From positions 6,129,501 to 6,193,500 of the forward strand of contig NZ_CP034346.1 in the NCBI RefSeq assembly GCF_003991425.1: DNA of 64,000 nucleotides, read 5' to 3'. The notes beneath the pieces were generated by a model, which made no database searches, was not told the origin of the DNA, and was given only the letters and a program-made list of their open reading frames with translations. This document shows, piece by piece, positions 9,124 through 17,599 of this stretch; position 1 is the first letter of the stretch; each line of letters starts with the position of its first letter. The position numbers and the translations under genes were made by a program. The DNA is from Paenibacillus lutimineralis. GTDB taxonomy: Bacteria; Bacillota; Bacilli; Paenibacillales; Paenibacillaceae.

Positions 9124-12100
9124 TTACATAAAAATGTCGATGACATGATCCTCTTGGTTGATCACCTGTTCGAAGACGGATCTGGATAGCCGTATTCCGC
9201 CTTGACGATAAGGATTTGCCAGTCTCACTGTATCTATTTGATTCCCGTTCAGGGCCACTGCGTTCACCGGTCCGCCGGTTATATGATAGATGAAAGTAAT
9301 CTTCATTCCAGCATATTGGAAATCGAAGTGCAATCCATCCAGTTCGGTTGGCAATACCGGATCAATTACGAGATCGCCCTGTTCCTGGCGAATTCCAAGC
9401 GCATTGGAGATCAGCTGATTCATATAGATCCCCGGGCCGCTGGAGTAGATTCTCCACCCACCCTTGACTTGAACCTCGCCGCTACGCAGCTGTTCAAAGC
9501 CCGTCTGAGCATCATATCTCGTATTGAACTTCCCGTCCGAGCTACTGAAGTAGGCATTGCTCTGACGAATCTCCGCATTTGGAACTACATCCTGGATGCC
9601 TACAGGATTAATAGCCTGCAAACCATGCCATACGTCCTCTGCATGTCCCAGCTTGGCCATTGCTTCTACGAAGCGGATATGAGCATGGACATATTGAAGT
9701 CCGACCTCGCGGCCAAAGTTGGCAGCTTGCTCCGCCCGTTTGAAATGTGTGCTGACTCCACCGGCATACTGAGCTGGACGATTCATCAAGCGCACACCAT
9801 CCGGGAAGAACAGCTTCTCCTTAATGAGCTCATAATGCGATGCCGCACGTTGCGGATCAAGCAGTTCGGCAATCATGCTCCGAGTCATTGGAAGCAGACG
9901 ATACTGAATACCTGTCTCCGTATCTGAAGGATGCAGCATCAGCTTCGCCGACTCGGGATTTTCCAAGTAGAGGAAACCCGGGATCACATCCGTCTGCAGC
10001 ATATAATGATAGTAATCTTGTCTGATCCGGTCGGTCATCTCCGCAAGCTCAGCAGCCAAATCTGGCTGAACGGACGCCAATGCCTTGGACAATTGATTCA
10101 GAGACTGGTAAGTCAGAGCAACGGTCCAGCTGCTGACCATATACTTCTTCAACTGTGCATTTGCTGGCTGCAGCGTATCATCCCAATCCCCGTCCCCATA
10201 TGAGGATAGATGCGTATCATGCAGGAAGTGGCTGCGGATATAATCAATCTCTCGATTCATATGATCGAGGATAGTATAGGCTTGATCCGTAAAGCTGAAG
10301 CTTCCCTTCACTGTGTATGGTACTGTTTCCTCCAGAATGCCATAGTCCTGTGTAGCCGCTAAGTAATCGCTAAGCACCTTCAACGGCCAGACGATGATAT
10401 CGCCGTGGCTCTCTTCCTGCTGTATCTGAGCATAGCGGTCAAACATGAACCACTGCGGCCAATTCCCGTCATCTTCAAATTGATGGCTGTATACCGTCAG
10501 CAGAATATCGCGCACCTGTTCGAACTTCTGAGTGGCCATGAAATATTCTGTCGGACCTTGGCATACATCGCGTGTTCCCCAGGCTGCGCCTCCGTATTGC
10601 TCCAGTCCATGAGGTACTGAATAGTGCACCAACATATTGTGCGTATACCACCAAGTCAGTGCATTGAACTTGAACAAATCATCTCGATCCTGCCCATCCG
10701 CATCTCTAAGACGGAACCCGTTCATGACATTATTCAGGAAGCTGCGGTAAGCTTCGATCTCTGTCATGGCATTCGATATCGCGTCCATAGCGATCTCTTC
10801 ACCCTCAAGCAGCCCTTGCATGGTAAGGCTCCACTCACTTGTAGATGCCAGCTTCATATTCACCAGCGATGCAGAGCCAGAAGGAATCCCGTCTATCAGC
10901 ATAGCCTCATCGCCAATTTCGACATCAGTTCCATGCACCTGCATCCGGTATTTCAGGTTCGGATAAGCCTGGGCGCGGATCTCATCCTGGCCGCCATAGA
11001 ACGTCAGGACACCCTGTTCCTCCATCATACGGACTGAAGACCCGTATTCATTAACATCCATCGTAATTTGGTTGGTTATCAGGAATTTGTACTTCTTGCC
11101 GTTGTTCGACTTCACATGCAGGCGAACGACTGGCAATTCCGCTGCTGTGTAATTCGTGATCACTAGAACATCATCGGACAGCTTATAATGCCAACGTACA
11201 TAATTGAAGCCGATCTCGAACATGGATGGCATCGTCAGTAACTGATACTTGCCCCCGAGCTCTACATAGATCCGCTGTCCGGCTGTCTTCGGCACATTAA
11301 GCGCACTTCGGGCGTTGCTCATCATTTTATTAAGGTTCGTATTACCGACAACAAGATGAGAATTGAAAATACCGTACAAGTATGAGGTCGTCGTAACAAC
11401 CTTAGCTCCTAGTTCTACATTGCTGCCGCTCATCAGGATATGTCCATGCGGGCGTTCGACGAGCAGTTCTTTCTCTTTCAGAATCACATGCTCATAAGCT
11501 TCGGTGAAGAAAGCGAGCAGCTTTCCATCTTTGCGCTCTTCCTGATGTCTCAATGATTGTGGGAACAAGGCATCTACTTCTTCTTGCGTCATAGCAAGAG
11601 CCTGGACTGGTTGACCGAATTCAGGCTTGAAACGCATAGGCTGTAGACGTCTCAGTTCGCTACTTCCCGCTTCCGAGTTATATGCCTGCCACGCCTTAAC
11701 AATCTCTTCTTTATATTCCAACTCCGTCACAGCGGCCGCATGATCTGCCTTGAAGAGACCATAGAACACAAAGCGTGCTTCGCCATCCAGCGAGACCAAC
11801 TCTGACTGAAGCGCTGTATATGCAAATTCATATTGATAAATCTCATTAGCCAATTTAGGTTCGCTCAAGCAGGATGGTTCATTGGTCTCTTTATAAGAGA
11901 GCCCGAAGAATTGAAATCCATCCGTAGAGAACCCCGCCGCACGGGTTAGCGAGCCCTGCTGTAAATATGGGAAGCCTCCGCTTTGCAGCATATTTTGCCT
12001 GGAGCAGACGACATAGCCATAGTCCTTATCTTCGAATACGGAATGATCTATATATTGCGATAAATATGCTTCATTACTACGTACAGCTCCGATATCAGCA

Positions 12101-12486
12101 TTTCCGATATCCTGCCCATAAATCACATCTACAGTAACGCCCTTGCCTTGAACCGTTACATCCCAGAACCAGATGCCCTGAGGCGACAATGCGAAGATTA
12201 CACGGTATTCTACCCCTGCGACAGCTCCTTCCCACACAATACGATCCCTGCCGACGCTTACTGTACTTCCCGATTGAATGCCCAGCAACGGGTAAAAGGA
12301 AATACCTGATTCGCTATGAACGCGCAAGTATATATTGTTCAGGGATCCTTCCACAGGGCTAGTCATAAGCTGATTAATCATGGTTGAACCACTAACAGCC
12401 TGATGCAAATCTCCGCTCTCCCAAAAAGTAAAGCTCAGATCTCCGGCCTGAATGCTATATTTCGAATCTGTAATGGTGGCTGCCAT
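9124..12486 (-). CDS. GH94-type inverting glycoside phosphorylase, probably 1,2-beta-oligoglucan phosphorylase
   Basis: A 1120-residue enzyme without a signal peptide, so cytoplasmic. The fold order fits GH94-like phosphorylases: N-terminal beta-sandwich (1-about 350), linker, (alpha/alpha)6 barrel holding GAAWGTRDVCQGP near residue 665 and YGDGDWDDTL near 793 (probable general-acid Asp), and a C-terminal beta domain. It is far longer than cellobiose or chitobiose phosphorylase (about 800) and matches the roughly 1100 residues of sophorooligosaccharide phosphorylases such as Listeria innocua Lin1839. It would use phosphate to release glucose 1-phosphate from imported oligosaccharides. GH149 or GH161 beta-1,3-glucan phosphorylases of similar size remain possible. 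It follows the binding-protein gene after an attenuator-like hairpin. Confidence 0.7.
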   Translation of the reverse strand: MAATITDSKYSIQAGDLSFTFWESGDLHQAVSGSTMINQLMTSPVEGSLNNIYLRVHSESGISFYPLLGIQSGSTVSVGRDRIVWEGAVAGVEYRVIFALSPQGIWFWDVTVQGKGVTVDVIYGQDIGNADIGAVRSNEAYLSQYIDHSVFEDKDYGYVVCSRQNMLQSGGFPYLQQGSLTRAAGFSTDGFQFFGLSYKETNEPSCLSEPKLANEIYQYEFAYTALQSELVSLDGEARFVFYGLFKADHAAAVTELEYKEEIVKAWQAYNSEAGSSELRRLQPMRFKPEFGQPVQALAMTQEEVDALFPQSLRHQEERKDGKLLAFFTEAYEHVILKEKELLVERPHGHILMSGSNVELGAKVVTTTSYLYGIFNSHLVVGNTNLNKMMSNARSALNVPKTAGQRIYVELGGKYQLLTMPSMFEIGFNYVRWHYKLSDDVLVITNYTAAELPVVRLHVKSNNGKKYKFLITNQITMDVNEYGSSVRMMEEQGVLTFYGGQDEIRAQAYPNLKYRMQVHGTDVEIGDEAMLIDGIPSGSASLVNMKLASTSEWSLTMQGLLEGEEIAMDAISNAMTEIEAYRSFLNNVMNGFRLRDADGQDRDDLFKFNALTWWYTHNMLVHYSVPHGLEQYGGAAWGTRDVCQGPTEYFMATQKFEQVRDILLTVYSHQFEDDGNWPQWFMFDRYAQIQQEESHGDIIVWPLKVLSDYLAATQDYGILEETVPYTVKGSFSFTDQAYTILDHMNREIDYIRSHFLHDTHLSSYGDGDWDDTLQPANAQLKKYMVSSWTVALTYQSLNQLSKALASVQPDLAAELAEMTDRIRQDYYHYMLQTDVIPGFLYLENPESAKLMLHPSDTETGIQYRLLPMTRSMIAELLDPQRAASHYELIKEKLFFPDGVRLMNRPAQYAGGVSTHFKRAEQAANFGREVGLQYVHAHIRFVEAMAKLGHAEDVWHGLQAINPVGIQDVVPNAEIRQSNAYFSSSDGKFNTRYDAQTGFEQLRSGEVQVKGGWRIYSSGPGIYMNQLISNALGIRQEQGDLVIDPVLPTELDGLHFDFQYAGMKITFIYHITGGPVNAVALNGNQIDTVRLANPYRQGGIRLSRSVFEQVINQEDHVIDIFM

Positions 12487-12517
12487 ATCTCTCTATTCCT
12501 CCTATCCTTCATGAAAA

Positions 12518-12554
12518 GAAACCCGGCTGCATCCTATCCTGCATGCCGGGTTCC
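12518..12554 (-). terminator. attenuator-like hairpin between binding-protein and phosphorylase genes
   Basis: On the minus strand AACCCGGC and GCCGGGTT pair around a 17-base loop that can itself fold (TGCA/TGCA), followed by TTTCTTTTC. It likely ends part of the transcripts after the binding-protein gene. Confidence 0.65.
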
Positions 12555-12608
12555 ATTGACTCGGACTGCGGACATTCGCCTCAGCCTGAATCTGATTGAA
12601 GCGGTATC

Positions 12609-14216
12609 CTACTTATTCAAGTTGTTCAGCTCATCCAGAAGCGGTTGAACCAAGGACTGCTTGCCTTCAACCCACTTCTTCCAGTTGGCTTCCAGATCAC
12701 CAGGTTGCAAAATCAAGTTAGCATACTCATTCTGATAATCAAACGACGCTTGGCTCTTCGCCTTGGAGTCATACAATTGTAAATCCCAATCGTAGGTAGC
12801 CAGCGTACCGCCTTCTACTCCCAGCTTCGCTTTGTCTTGATAAAACTTCACAGCTCTATCACGGTATTCCTTCTTGATTGCTGGATTGATAATGCTGAAG
12901 TCATCGCCAAGAACATATAAACCTTCAAACCGGGCTGGATATTTATCTTCCAGAGAAGTTCCTTCAGGAAGCAAGCTCACCAGTTCTTTGTTATCATCAT
13001 ATTTCCAGTCCGTGCCTTCAAAGCCCATATTCAATAGCAATTGGCCTTCCTTACTTGTCGAGTAATCAATCAGATCCATAATGCGCTCGAAGTTCTCTTT
13101 GCTAATATCCGGAGAGAAGATCAACGATGACCAGAAGTTAGGCATTTCCAGGTTGCGGTACTTACCGTCATCCCCAAGAACGATAGCTGTCTGAACAAGC
13201 TCGTCACTGTCTACCCCGAGATTTTTCTTCATTTGCGTATCCATGTCTTTTCTGTATGAAGCCAGACCGCCAAGGCTTGTAATAGCCCCTACACCCTTCA
13301 CTCTGAAGTTATCGTTGCCTTCATTGTTCTTCCAAGTATAGAACTCTGGATTCAAGAGGCCTTCCTTGTAGGCTTGTTGCATCAATTTAAGACCCGTCAG
13401 CGTCTCAGGGTCAGCAGGACCCCAATGGTATTGGCCGTCTTCGCCTTTGTAGAATGGAGAATCGGTCATGGCATGCACGTTGTTTGGCATGATGATGTTT
13501 GTCATCGCGTCAGCTGCATTGTATGAGATCGGAACGAGCTTGGAGCCCAGCTTGCCAGGATCCTTCTCTTTTACTAATCTTGCATATTCCATTAATTCAC
13601 TAGTTGTATAAGCATCCTTCAGCTCAAAGCCAACTGCCTCGGCCCAGTCCTTACGCAGTGCGATAACACCGATCTGGTTCGTAAGCGGATCCGCAGGTTT
13701 ATTCTCGAAGTATATTGGTTTTGGCAGAATGTAAGTCCCACCAGTCAACTCTTCTAGCTTGTCTCCAAGTCCTGTCAGATTGTAAGCAGCCGCAACATTC
13801 GGCCAACGCTCTTTCCAATCATCCGGGAATTTATATAGAAGTCCTTGATCTACATAGTTCATGAAATCGCCGTGTACATAGTTCCAGCTTGCTATATCAG
13901 GAAGGTCGCCGGAGTTGATCCAGAGGCGCAGCTTCTCAGCCCAAGAATCCCATTGTACATAACTGTAATCCCACTCGATATTGAACTTGTCCGTCCAGAA
14001 CTTGTGGAATTCATTGTCCATCTGGCCGTCCTTAATCTCAGTCAACTGTGCAGTGGAAATTTTCAGCTTATCTTTGTATCCACCGTTCTCATCCTTGGCA
14101 TTGCCTCCAGCATTGGACGCATTATCCTGCTTCGTGGAGCATGCCGTCAGCATCATCGTTAGTGCAAGTACGACGGCCAGAAGAGGTTTTACTGACAACT
14201 TTTTGTTCGTTTTCAT
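12609..14216 (-). CDS. extracellular sugar-binding lipoprotein, LplA type
   Basis: A 535-residue solute-binding protein, larger than usual because it belongs to the LplA/LipO group used by Paenibacillus-type CUT1 importers. The signal peptide ends in the lipobox L-T-A-C (Cys near 26), followed by an Asn/Gly-rich linker. The mature part has the family pattern of WDSWAEKL, aromatic-rich sugar-contact segments and NLILQPGDLEANW near the C-terminus. GGGGGT precedes the ATG. It belongs with the two LplC/LplB-type permeases upstream. The substrate is inferred from the phosphorylase: a beta-gluco-oligosaccharide. The operon has no ATPase, so a shared MsmX-type ATPase is expected. Confidence 0.88.
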   Translation of the reverse strand: MKTNKKLSVKPLLAVVLALTMMLTACSTKQDNASNAGGNAKDENGGYKDKLKISTAQLTEIKDGQMDNEFHKFWTDKFNIEWDYSYVQWDSWAEKLRLWINSGDLPDIASWNYVHGDFMNYVDQGLLYKFPDDWKERWPNVAAAYNLTGLGDKLEELTGGTYILPKPIYFENKPADPLTNQIGVIALRKDWAEAVGFELKDAYTTSELMEYARLVKEKDPGKLGSKLVPISYNAADAMTNIIMPNNVHAMTDSPFYKGEDGQYHWGPADPETLTGLKLMQQAYKEGLLNPEFYTWKNNEGNDNFRVKGVGAITSLGGLASYRKDMDTQMKKNLGVDSDELVQTAIVLGDDGKYRNLEMPNFWSSLIFSPDISKENFERIMDLIDYSTSKEGQLLLNMGFEGTDWKYDDNKELVSLLPEGTSLEDKYPARFEGLYVLGDDFSIINPAIKKEYRDRAVKFYQDKAKLGVEGGTLATYDWDLQLYDSKAKSQASFDYQNEYANLILQPGDLEANWKKWVEGKQSLVQPLLDELNNLNK

Positions 14217-14251
14217 ACTTTACCCCCGTGTTAATAAGATTTTTGTTACAA

Positions 14252-14402
14252 GTTCAGTTTTCAGCACCGAGAAGGTTGGATGAAGCTAGGGCTCGAGGAG
14301 CGCAGCGTACGTAGTGTGTACGTGAGCACCGGAGGGCCCGGTTGAATTCAAGATTCGATGCCGAATTAGCTTCCTGATCCACATCGTGATCAAAAGTGAA
14401 CT
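14252..14402 (+). repeat. dispersed imperfect-palindrome repeat, copy 3
   Basis: Same orientation as copy 1. It carries TTTTCAGCACCGAGAAGG, GGATGAAGCTAGGG, GTGAGCACCGGAGGGCCCGG and CGTGATCAAAAG, but both extreme ends are eroded (GTTCAG at the left, GTGAAC at the right). It sits inside a sugar-transport operon, between the permease and binding-protein genes. Confidence 0.75.
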
Positions 14403-14418
14403 AAAAATCTATTGGTTA

Positions 14419-15321
14419 TCAGGTCTTGATTGCCCCTGTTAACACCCCTTTGGCGAAGTGTTTCTGCAGCATCGGGAAGAAGCACATAATTGGCACCATC
14501 GATATAAAGACTGAGGCCATCTTCATGCCTGTGGAGAAGCCCGATTTGGCCAAGGCATCCACACTGGCAGCGTTGGATACGTTCGTGGTAGATTCTACAA
14601 TGATTGTTCGCAGGACGTTCTGCAGCGGGAGCTGCTCCGCCTTGCGCAGGAAGATCATCGCATCATACCATCCGTTCCAGAAAGACACGCCGTAGAACAA
14701 TGTAATTGTCGCCATAATTGGAGCCGCAAGTGGCAGTACTATGGAGAAGAGGATCTTCCATTCCCCCGCTCCGTCAAGCCTCGCCGATTCCATCAGCGAT
14801 TCCGGCAGCCCCTGGAAGTAGTTCATCATCAGTATCATATTGAAGGCACTGAAGCTTCCTACCAAGATGACGGACCAGAGCGATCCAGTCAGGTGGAGCG
14901 ACTTCATAACCAGGTATAGCGGAACAATCCCACCGTTGAATATCATTGTGAACAGGACGATGAAGAAGATGCCCTTCTTGCCGGGGAACTTATTCCGGCT
15001 TAGACCGTAGGCCATCGTGCTCGTCAGGAACAAGCTGAGCGGCAGGCCAACGAGCAAAATCTTGAACGTGTTCAGGAAGCCCCCGAGAAGTCTTCCATCT
15101 TGGAATAGTGCCCGATAAGCATCCAGCGTAGGGTGCTTCGGCCACATCAACAACGGATTATTCGCATATTCCTTCTGGGTCGCGAACGAGATCATAATGA
15201 CGTTCCAGAAAGGAATGATGATCATCAAGGACAATACCGTTAACAGGACCAACAGAAAATAATCCAAAAACGTCATTTTTCCGACCCGGAATTTATGTTG
15301 TTTCGCAGCTTTCGTACTCAT
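14419..15321 (-). CDS. carbohydrate ABC transporter permease, LplC/YtcP type
   Basis: A 300-residue permease with six membrane segments. The ATP-binding-subunit contact loop is seen as ESARLDGAGEWKILFSIVLPLAAP (EAA motif). The C-terminus GMKMASVFISMVPIMCFF...HFAKGVLTGAIK is typical of the LplC/YtcP subgroup. The ATG has AAAGGAGTG upstream. It follows the LplB-type partner by 19 bases and is separated from the binding-protein gene by repeat copy 3. Confidence 0.9.
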   Translation of the reverse strand: MSTKAAKQHKFRVGKMTFLDYFLLVLLTVLSLMIIIPFWNVIMISFATQKEYANNPLLMWPKHPTLDAYRALFQDGRLLGGFLNTFKILLVGLPLSLFLTSTMAYGLSRNKFPGKKGIFFIVLFTMIFNGGIVPLYLVMKSLHLTGSLWSVILVGSFSAFNMILMMNYFQGLPESLMESARLDGAGEWKILFSIVLPLAAPIMATITLFYGVSFWNGWYDAMIFLRKAEQLPLQNVLRTIIVESTTNVSNAASVDALAKSGFSTGMKMASVFISMVPIMCFFPMLQKHFAKGVLTGAIKT

Positions 15322-15340
15322 CTATCACTACACTCCTTTC

Positions 15341-16300
15341 CTAACGGAATAATCCGTCTCCACCCATCATTTTTGCAACCCGGTCCGCAGACAGCAGCAG
15401 AATCATGTTGACCAGTGACCGGAACAAGCTGACCGCCGTAGAGAACGAGAAGTCCGTTGAAGACTGGAACGTAATCCGGTAAATATACACGTCCAGTACC
15501 TGAGATACGTTCTGCGTAGCTGCATTCGCCAGGTTGAAGATCTGATCGAAGCCGGCTGACATCAGACCGCCTACGTTCAGAATGAACATGACCGTAACGG
15601 TTGGCAGAATGTTCGGAAGCGTAATTTTGAATATTTGTTGCATCCGTGAGGCGCCATCGATCTGCGCTGATTCATATTGATCCTGATCGATCCCGGAGAT
15701 CGCCGCCAGGAAGATGATCGCTCCCCATCCTGTTGACTTCCAGATATCTGTAAGGATCAGCATCGGCAGGAACATTTTCTCTGAGCCGAGGAAATTGATC
15801 GTCGACAGCCCAAGCATCGAGAGCGCACTATTCAGCAGACCGTCATAAGATAGAACATTGATAACAATCCCGGACACAATAATCCATGACAAGAATTGCG
15901 GGAAAGTAAATACCGTCTGGAAGACTTTCTTCATCTTACCCATCCGCAGCTCATTCAGTAGAAGAGCAAGCAGAATCGGAAAAGGAAACGAAATCAAGAA
16001 CTTGATGATGTTGACGTATAACGTTCTCCATATCGCATCGATAAAGGTAGGGTCGCGGAAGACGTATTTAAAATTCTCCAATCCCACCCATGGGCTTCCC
16101 CAGATCCCCATATTGGCTTTGTAATGCTTGAAGGCGAGCGACAAGCCGCCCATCGGCATATAAGCAAATACAAATAACCAGATCAAGCCGGGTAGGAGCA
16201 GCGTATAGGTCATCCGGTGCTTCCAGATTTCCATGAACCAGGACCGTGGTTTTGAACGCGTATTTATTTTTTGTTCAGGTCCTATGGCAGCAGGTTTCAA
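15341..16300 (-). CDS. carbohydrate ABC transporter permease, LplB type
   Basis: The partner permease of the CUT1 importer, about 319 residues, with six membrane segments after a basic N-terminal tail and an EAA loop QYESAQIDGASRMQQIFKITLPNILP. It ends in DRVAKMMGGDGLF, as is common in LplB proteins. The start is set at a TTG (16300) because GTGAGGGG lies seven bases before it; a GTG five codons upstream is the alternative. The gene begins about 20 bases after the esterase stop, suggesting tight coupling. Confidence 0.88.
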   Translation of the reverse strand: MKPAAIGPEQKINTRSKPRSWFMEIWKHRMTYTLLLPGLIWLFVFAYMPMGGLSLAFKHYKANMGIWGSPWVGLENFKYVFRDPTFIDAIWRTLYVNIIKFLISFPFPILLALLLNELRMGKMKKVFQTVFTFPQFLSWIIVSGIVINVLSYDGLLNSALSMLGLSTINFLGSEKMFLPMLILTDIWKSTGWGAIIFLAAISGIDQDQYESAQIDGASRMQQIFKITLPNILPTVTVMFILNVGGLMSAGFDQIFNLANAATQNVSQVLDVYIYRITFQSSTDFSFSTAVSLFRSLVNMILLLSADRVAKMMGGDGLFR

Positions 16301-16320
16301 ATTGCATCCCCTCACTCTTC

Positions 16321-17079
16321 TTAATTCTTATCATCAAACAGGAACTCAAAAGTCGTCTTGAGATGTTCCTCCCAGAAGAACCAATCATGGGTTCCCGGGC
16401 CTTCCACATACTCGAAGTCAAACGGTGTAGACCGCATATGATCGGCGAACTCACGGTTCATCCCGATGAAGGGATCCTCCGTCCCGCAGCAGCAGAGCAG
16501 GGCTGGGAGCTTCGCACCTTCTTCAATCCGTTTGGCAGCAAGAGCATATAAGTCCTGTTCCGGCTTAACGAGGAGCTCGGTTCCAAAGACAGCCTGCATC
16601 TCTCTGGCCATCCCCAGCTCCATCTTCGGATCACGAAGACGCTGCTGAATATCGGTTACCCCTGACAGCGATACAGCCTTGGCATATCGGTCCGGATAAG
16701 TGAGAGCAGCCTTCAACGCGCCATACCCACCCATGGACAAGCCTGCAATATAGGTGCGCTGCGGATCATCGTTCAGCTTGAACAGACGAGAACAAAATGC
16801 TGGCAACTCTTGCGTGACATAATGGAAATAATCCAAGCCATACTCCATATCGGTGTAATAGCTGCGATTCACTTGCGGCATGATAACCGTGCAGCCGTAT
16901 TGGGCTGCATACAGCTCAATCGTAGTCAGGCGATGCCAGGTACTCGAATTGTCACCTGCACCATGCAGCAGATATAAAGTACTATCTGTGGTAATTCCAC
17001 TATCAACGGGGGAGATCACATGGATATTAGTTGTCATTCGGAGTGTCGGCGATCCTGTATCTATCGTGATGTGCGCCAT
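16321..17079 (-). CDS. alpha/beta-hydrolase esterase (tributyrin esterase / esterase D-like)
   Basis: A 252-residue cytoplasmic esterase with no signal peptide. The family marks are the oxyanion region LLHGAGDNSSTW, the nucleophile elbow GLSMGGYGA (Ser near 116), the acid in CCGTEDPF (near 195) and the histidine in GTHDWFFW (near 230). AAAGGGGTT precedes the ATG. It is the first gene of the oligosaccharide operon, so it may remove acyl substituents from the imported sugar before phosphorolysis (inference). Bacterial beta-glucans often carry such groups, but the substrate is not shown by sequence. Confidence 0.82.
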   Translation of the reverse strand: MAHITIDTGSPTLRMTTNIHVISPVDSGITTDSTLYLLHGAGDNSSTWHRLTTIELYAAQYGCTVIMPQVNRSYYTDMEYGLDYFHYVTQELPAFCSRLFKLNDDPQRTYIAGLSMGGYGALKAALTYPDRYAKAVSLSGVTDIQQRLRDPKMELGMAREMQAVFGTELLVKPEQDLYALAAKRIEEGAKLPALLCCCGTEDPFIGMNREFADHMRSTPFDFEYVEGPGTHDWFFWEEHLKTTFEFLFDDKN

Positions 17080-17188
17080 ATGTAACCCCTTTCATCAACA
17101 CGTGATTTTAGCGGCTTCTCTACAAGCAGCCACAATGATCTATTCACGTAATCCAAGTGCTACTGGACTACAAGATCGAAACAGAAAC

Positions 17189-17198
17189 GAAACGTTTC
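17189..17198. promoter_or_regulatory. LacI-type operator upstream of the esterase operon
   Basis: GAAACGTTTC, a perfect 10-base palindrome with the central CG of LacI/GalR-family operators. It lies 110 bases before the esterase start. The same 10-mer recurs at 17556. Confidence 0.6.
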
Positions 17199-17282
17199 TC
17201 ACTTCACACGAAATATAAAAAAAACAGCTGAAATCCTTCTACTCTCCCATACCATTAGGGTACATGCCTATAATACTCATGT

Positions 17283-17298
17283 TATTCAGGCCTGAATA
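17283..17298. promoter_or_regulatory. perfect 16-base palindrome in the divergent promoter region
   Basis: TATTCAGGCCTGAATA is its own reverse complement. It lies between the LacI-type operators and differs from them, so a second regulator may act here. Confidence 0.4.
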
Positions 17299-17330
17299 CA
17301 GGAAAATTAAGGGTGATGTAAGCGATTAAC

Positions 17331-17344
17331 TCGAATCGTTTCGA
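17331..17344. promoter_or_regulatory. degenerate LacI-type operator
   Basis: TCGAA-TCGT-TTCGA resembles the two GAAACGTTTC sites but has an imperfect centre. A third, weaker operator is possible. Confidence 0.3.
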
Positions 17345-17539
17345 TAACATCATATTCCTGTTCTTAGATCGTGTCAACCCTATTTTTTATAAACATTTCT
17401 GATCATCCTATGACTGCAAAATCACCAAAAAACGATGTTCTATCATGCATTTACACCCCGAAACAGGCCTAGAGTACGCCACACCCATGGCTTCCATCGC
17501 GGCGGTTGACACCTTGATGAAAATGTAATAAATTCTTTT

Positions 17540-17568
17540 TTGACAGCGTTTATATGAAACGTTTCTAT
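17540..17568 (+). promoter_or_regulatory. promoter of the serine hydrolase gene with overlapping LacI-type operator
   Basis: TTGACA at 17540-17545 and TTCTAT at 17563-17568 are 17 bases apart. The palindrome GAAACGTTTC (17556-17565) covers the end of the spacer and the -10 element, so a bound repressor would block polymerase. Confidence 0.6.
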
Positions 17569-17599
17569 TTATTTAAACAAGAAAGAAGGCTCCCTAACC

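Noticed and set aside
9202..11037. Several 60-240 codon frames on the plus strand across the phosphorylase gene
   Set aside because: They are shadows of the large minus-strand gene; none has a proper ribosome site or family motif.
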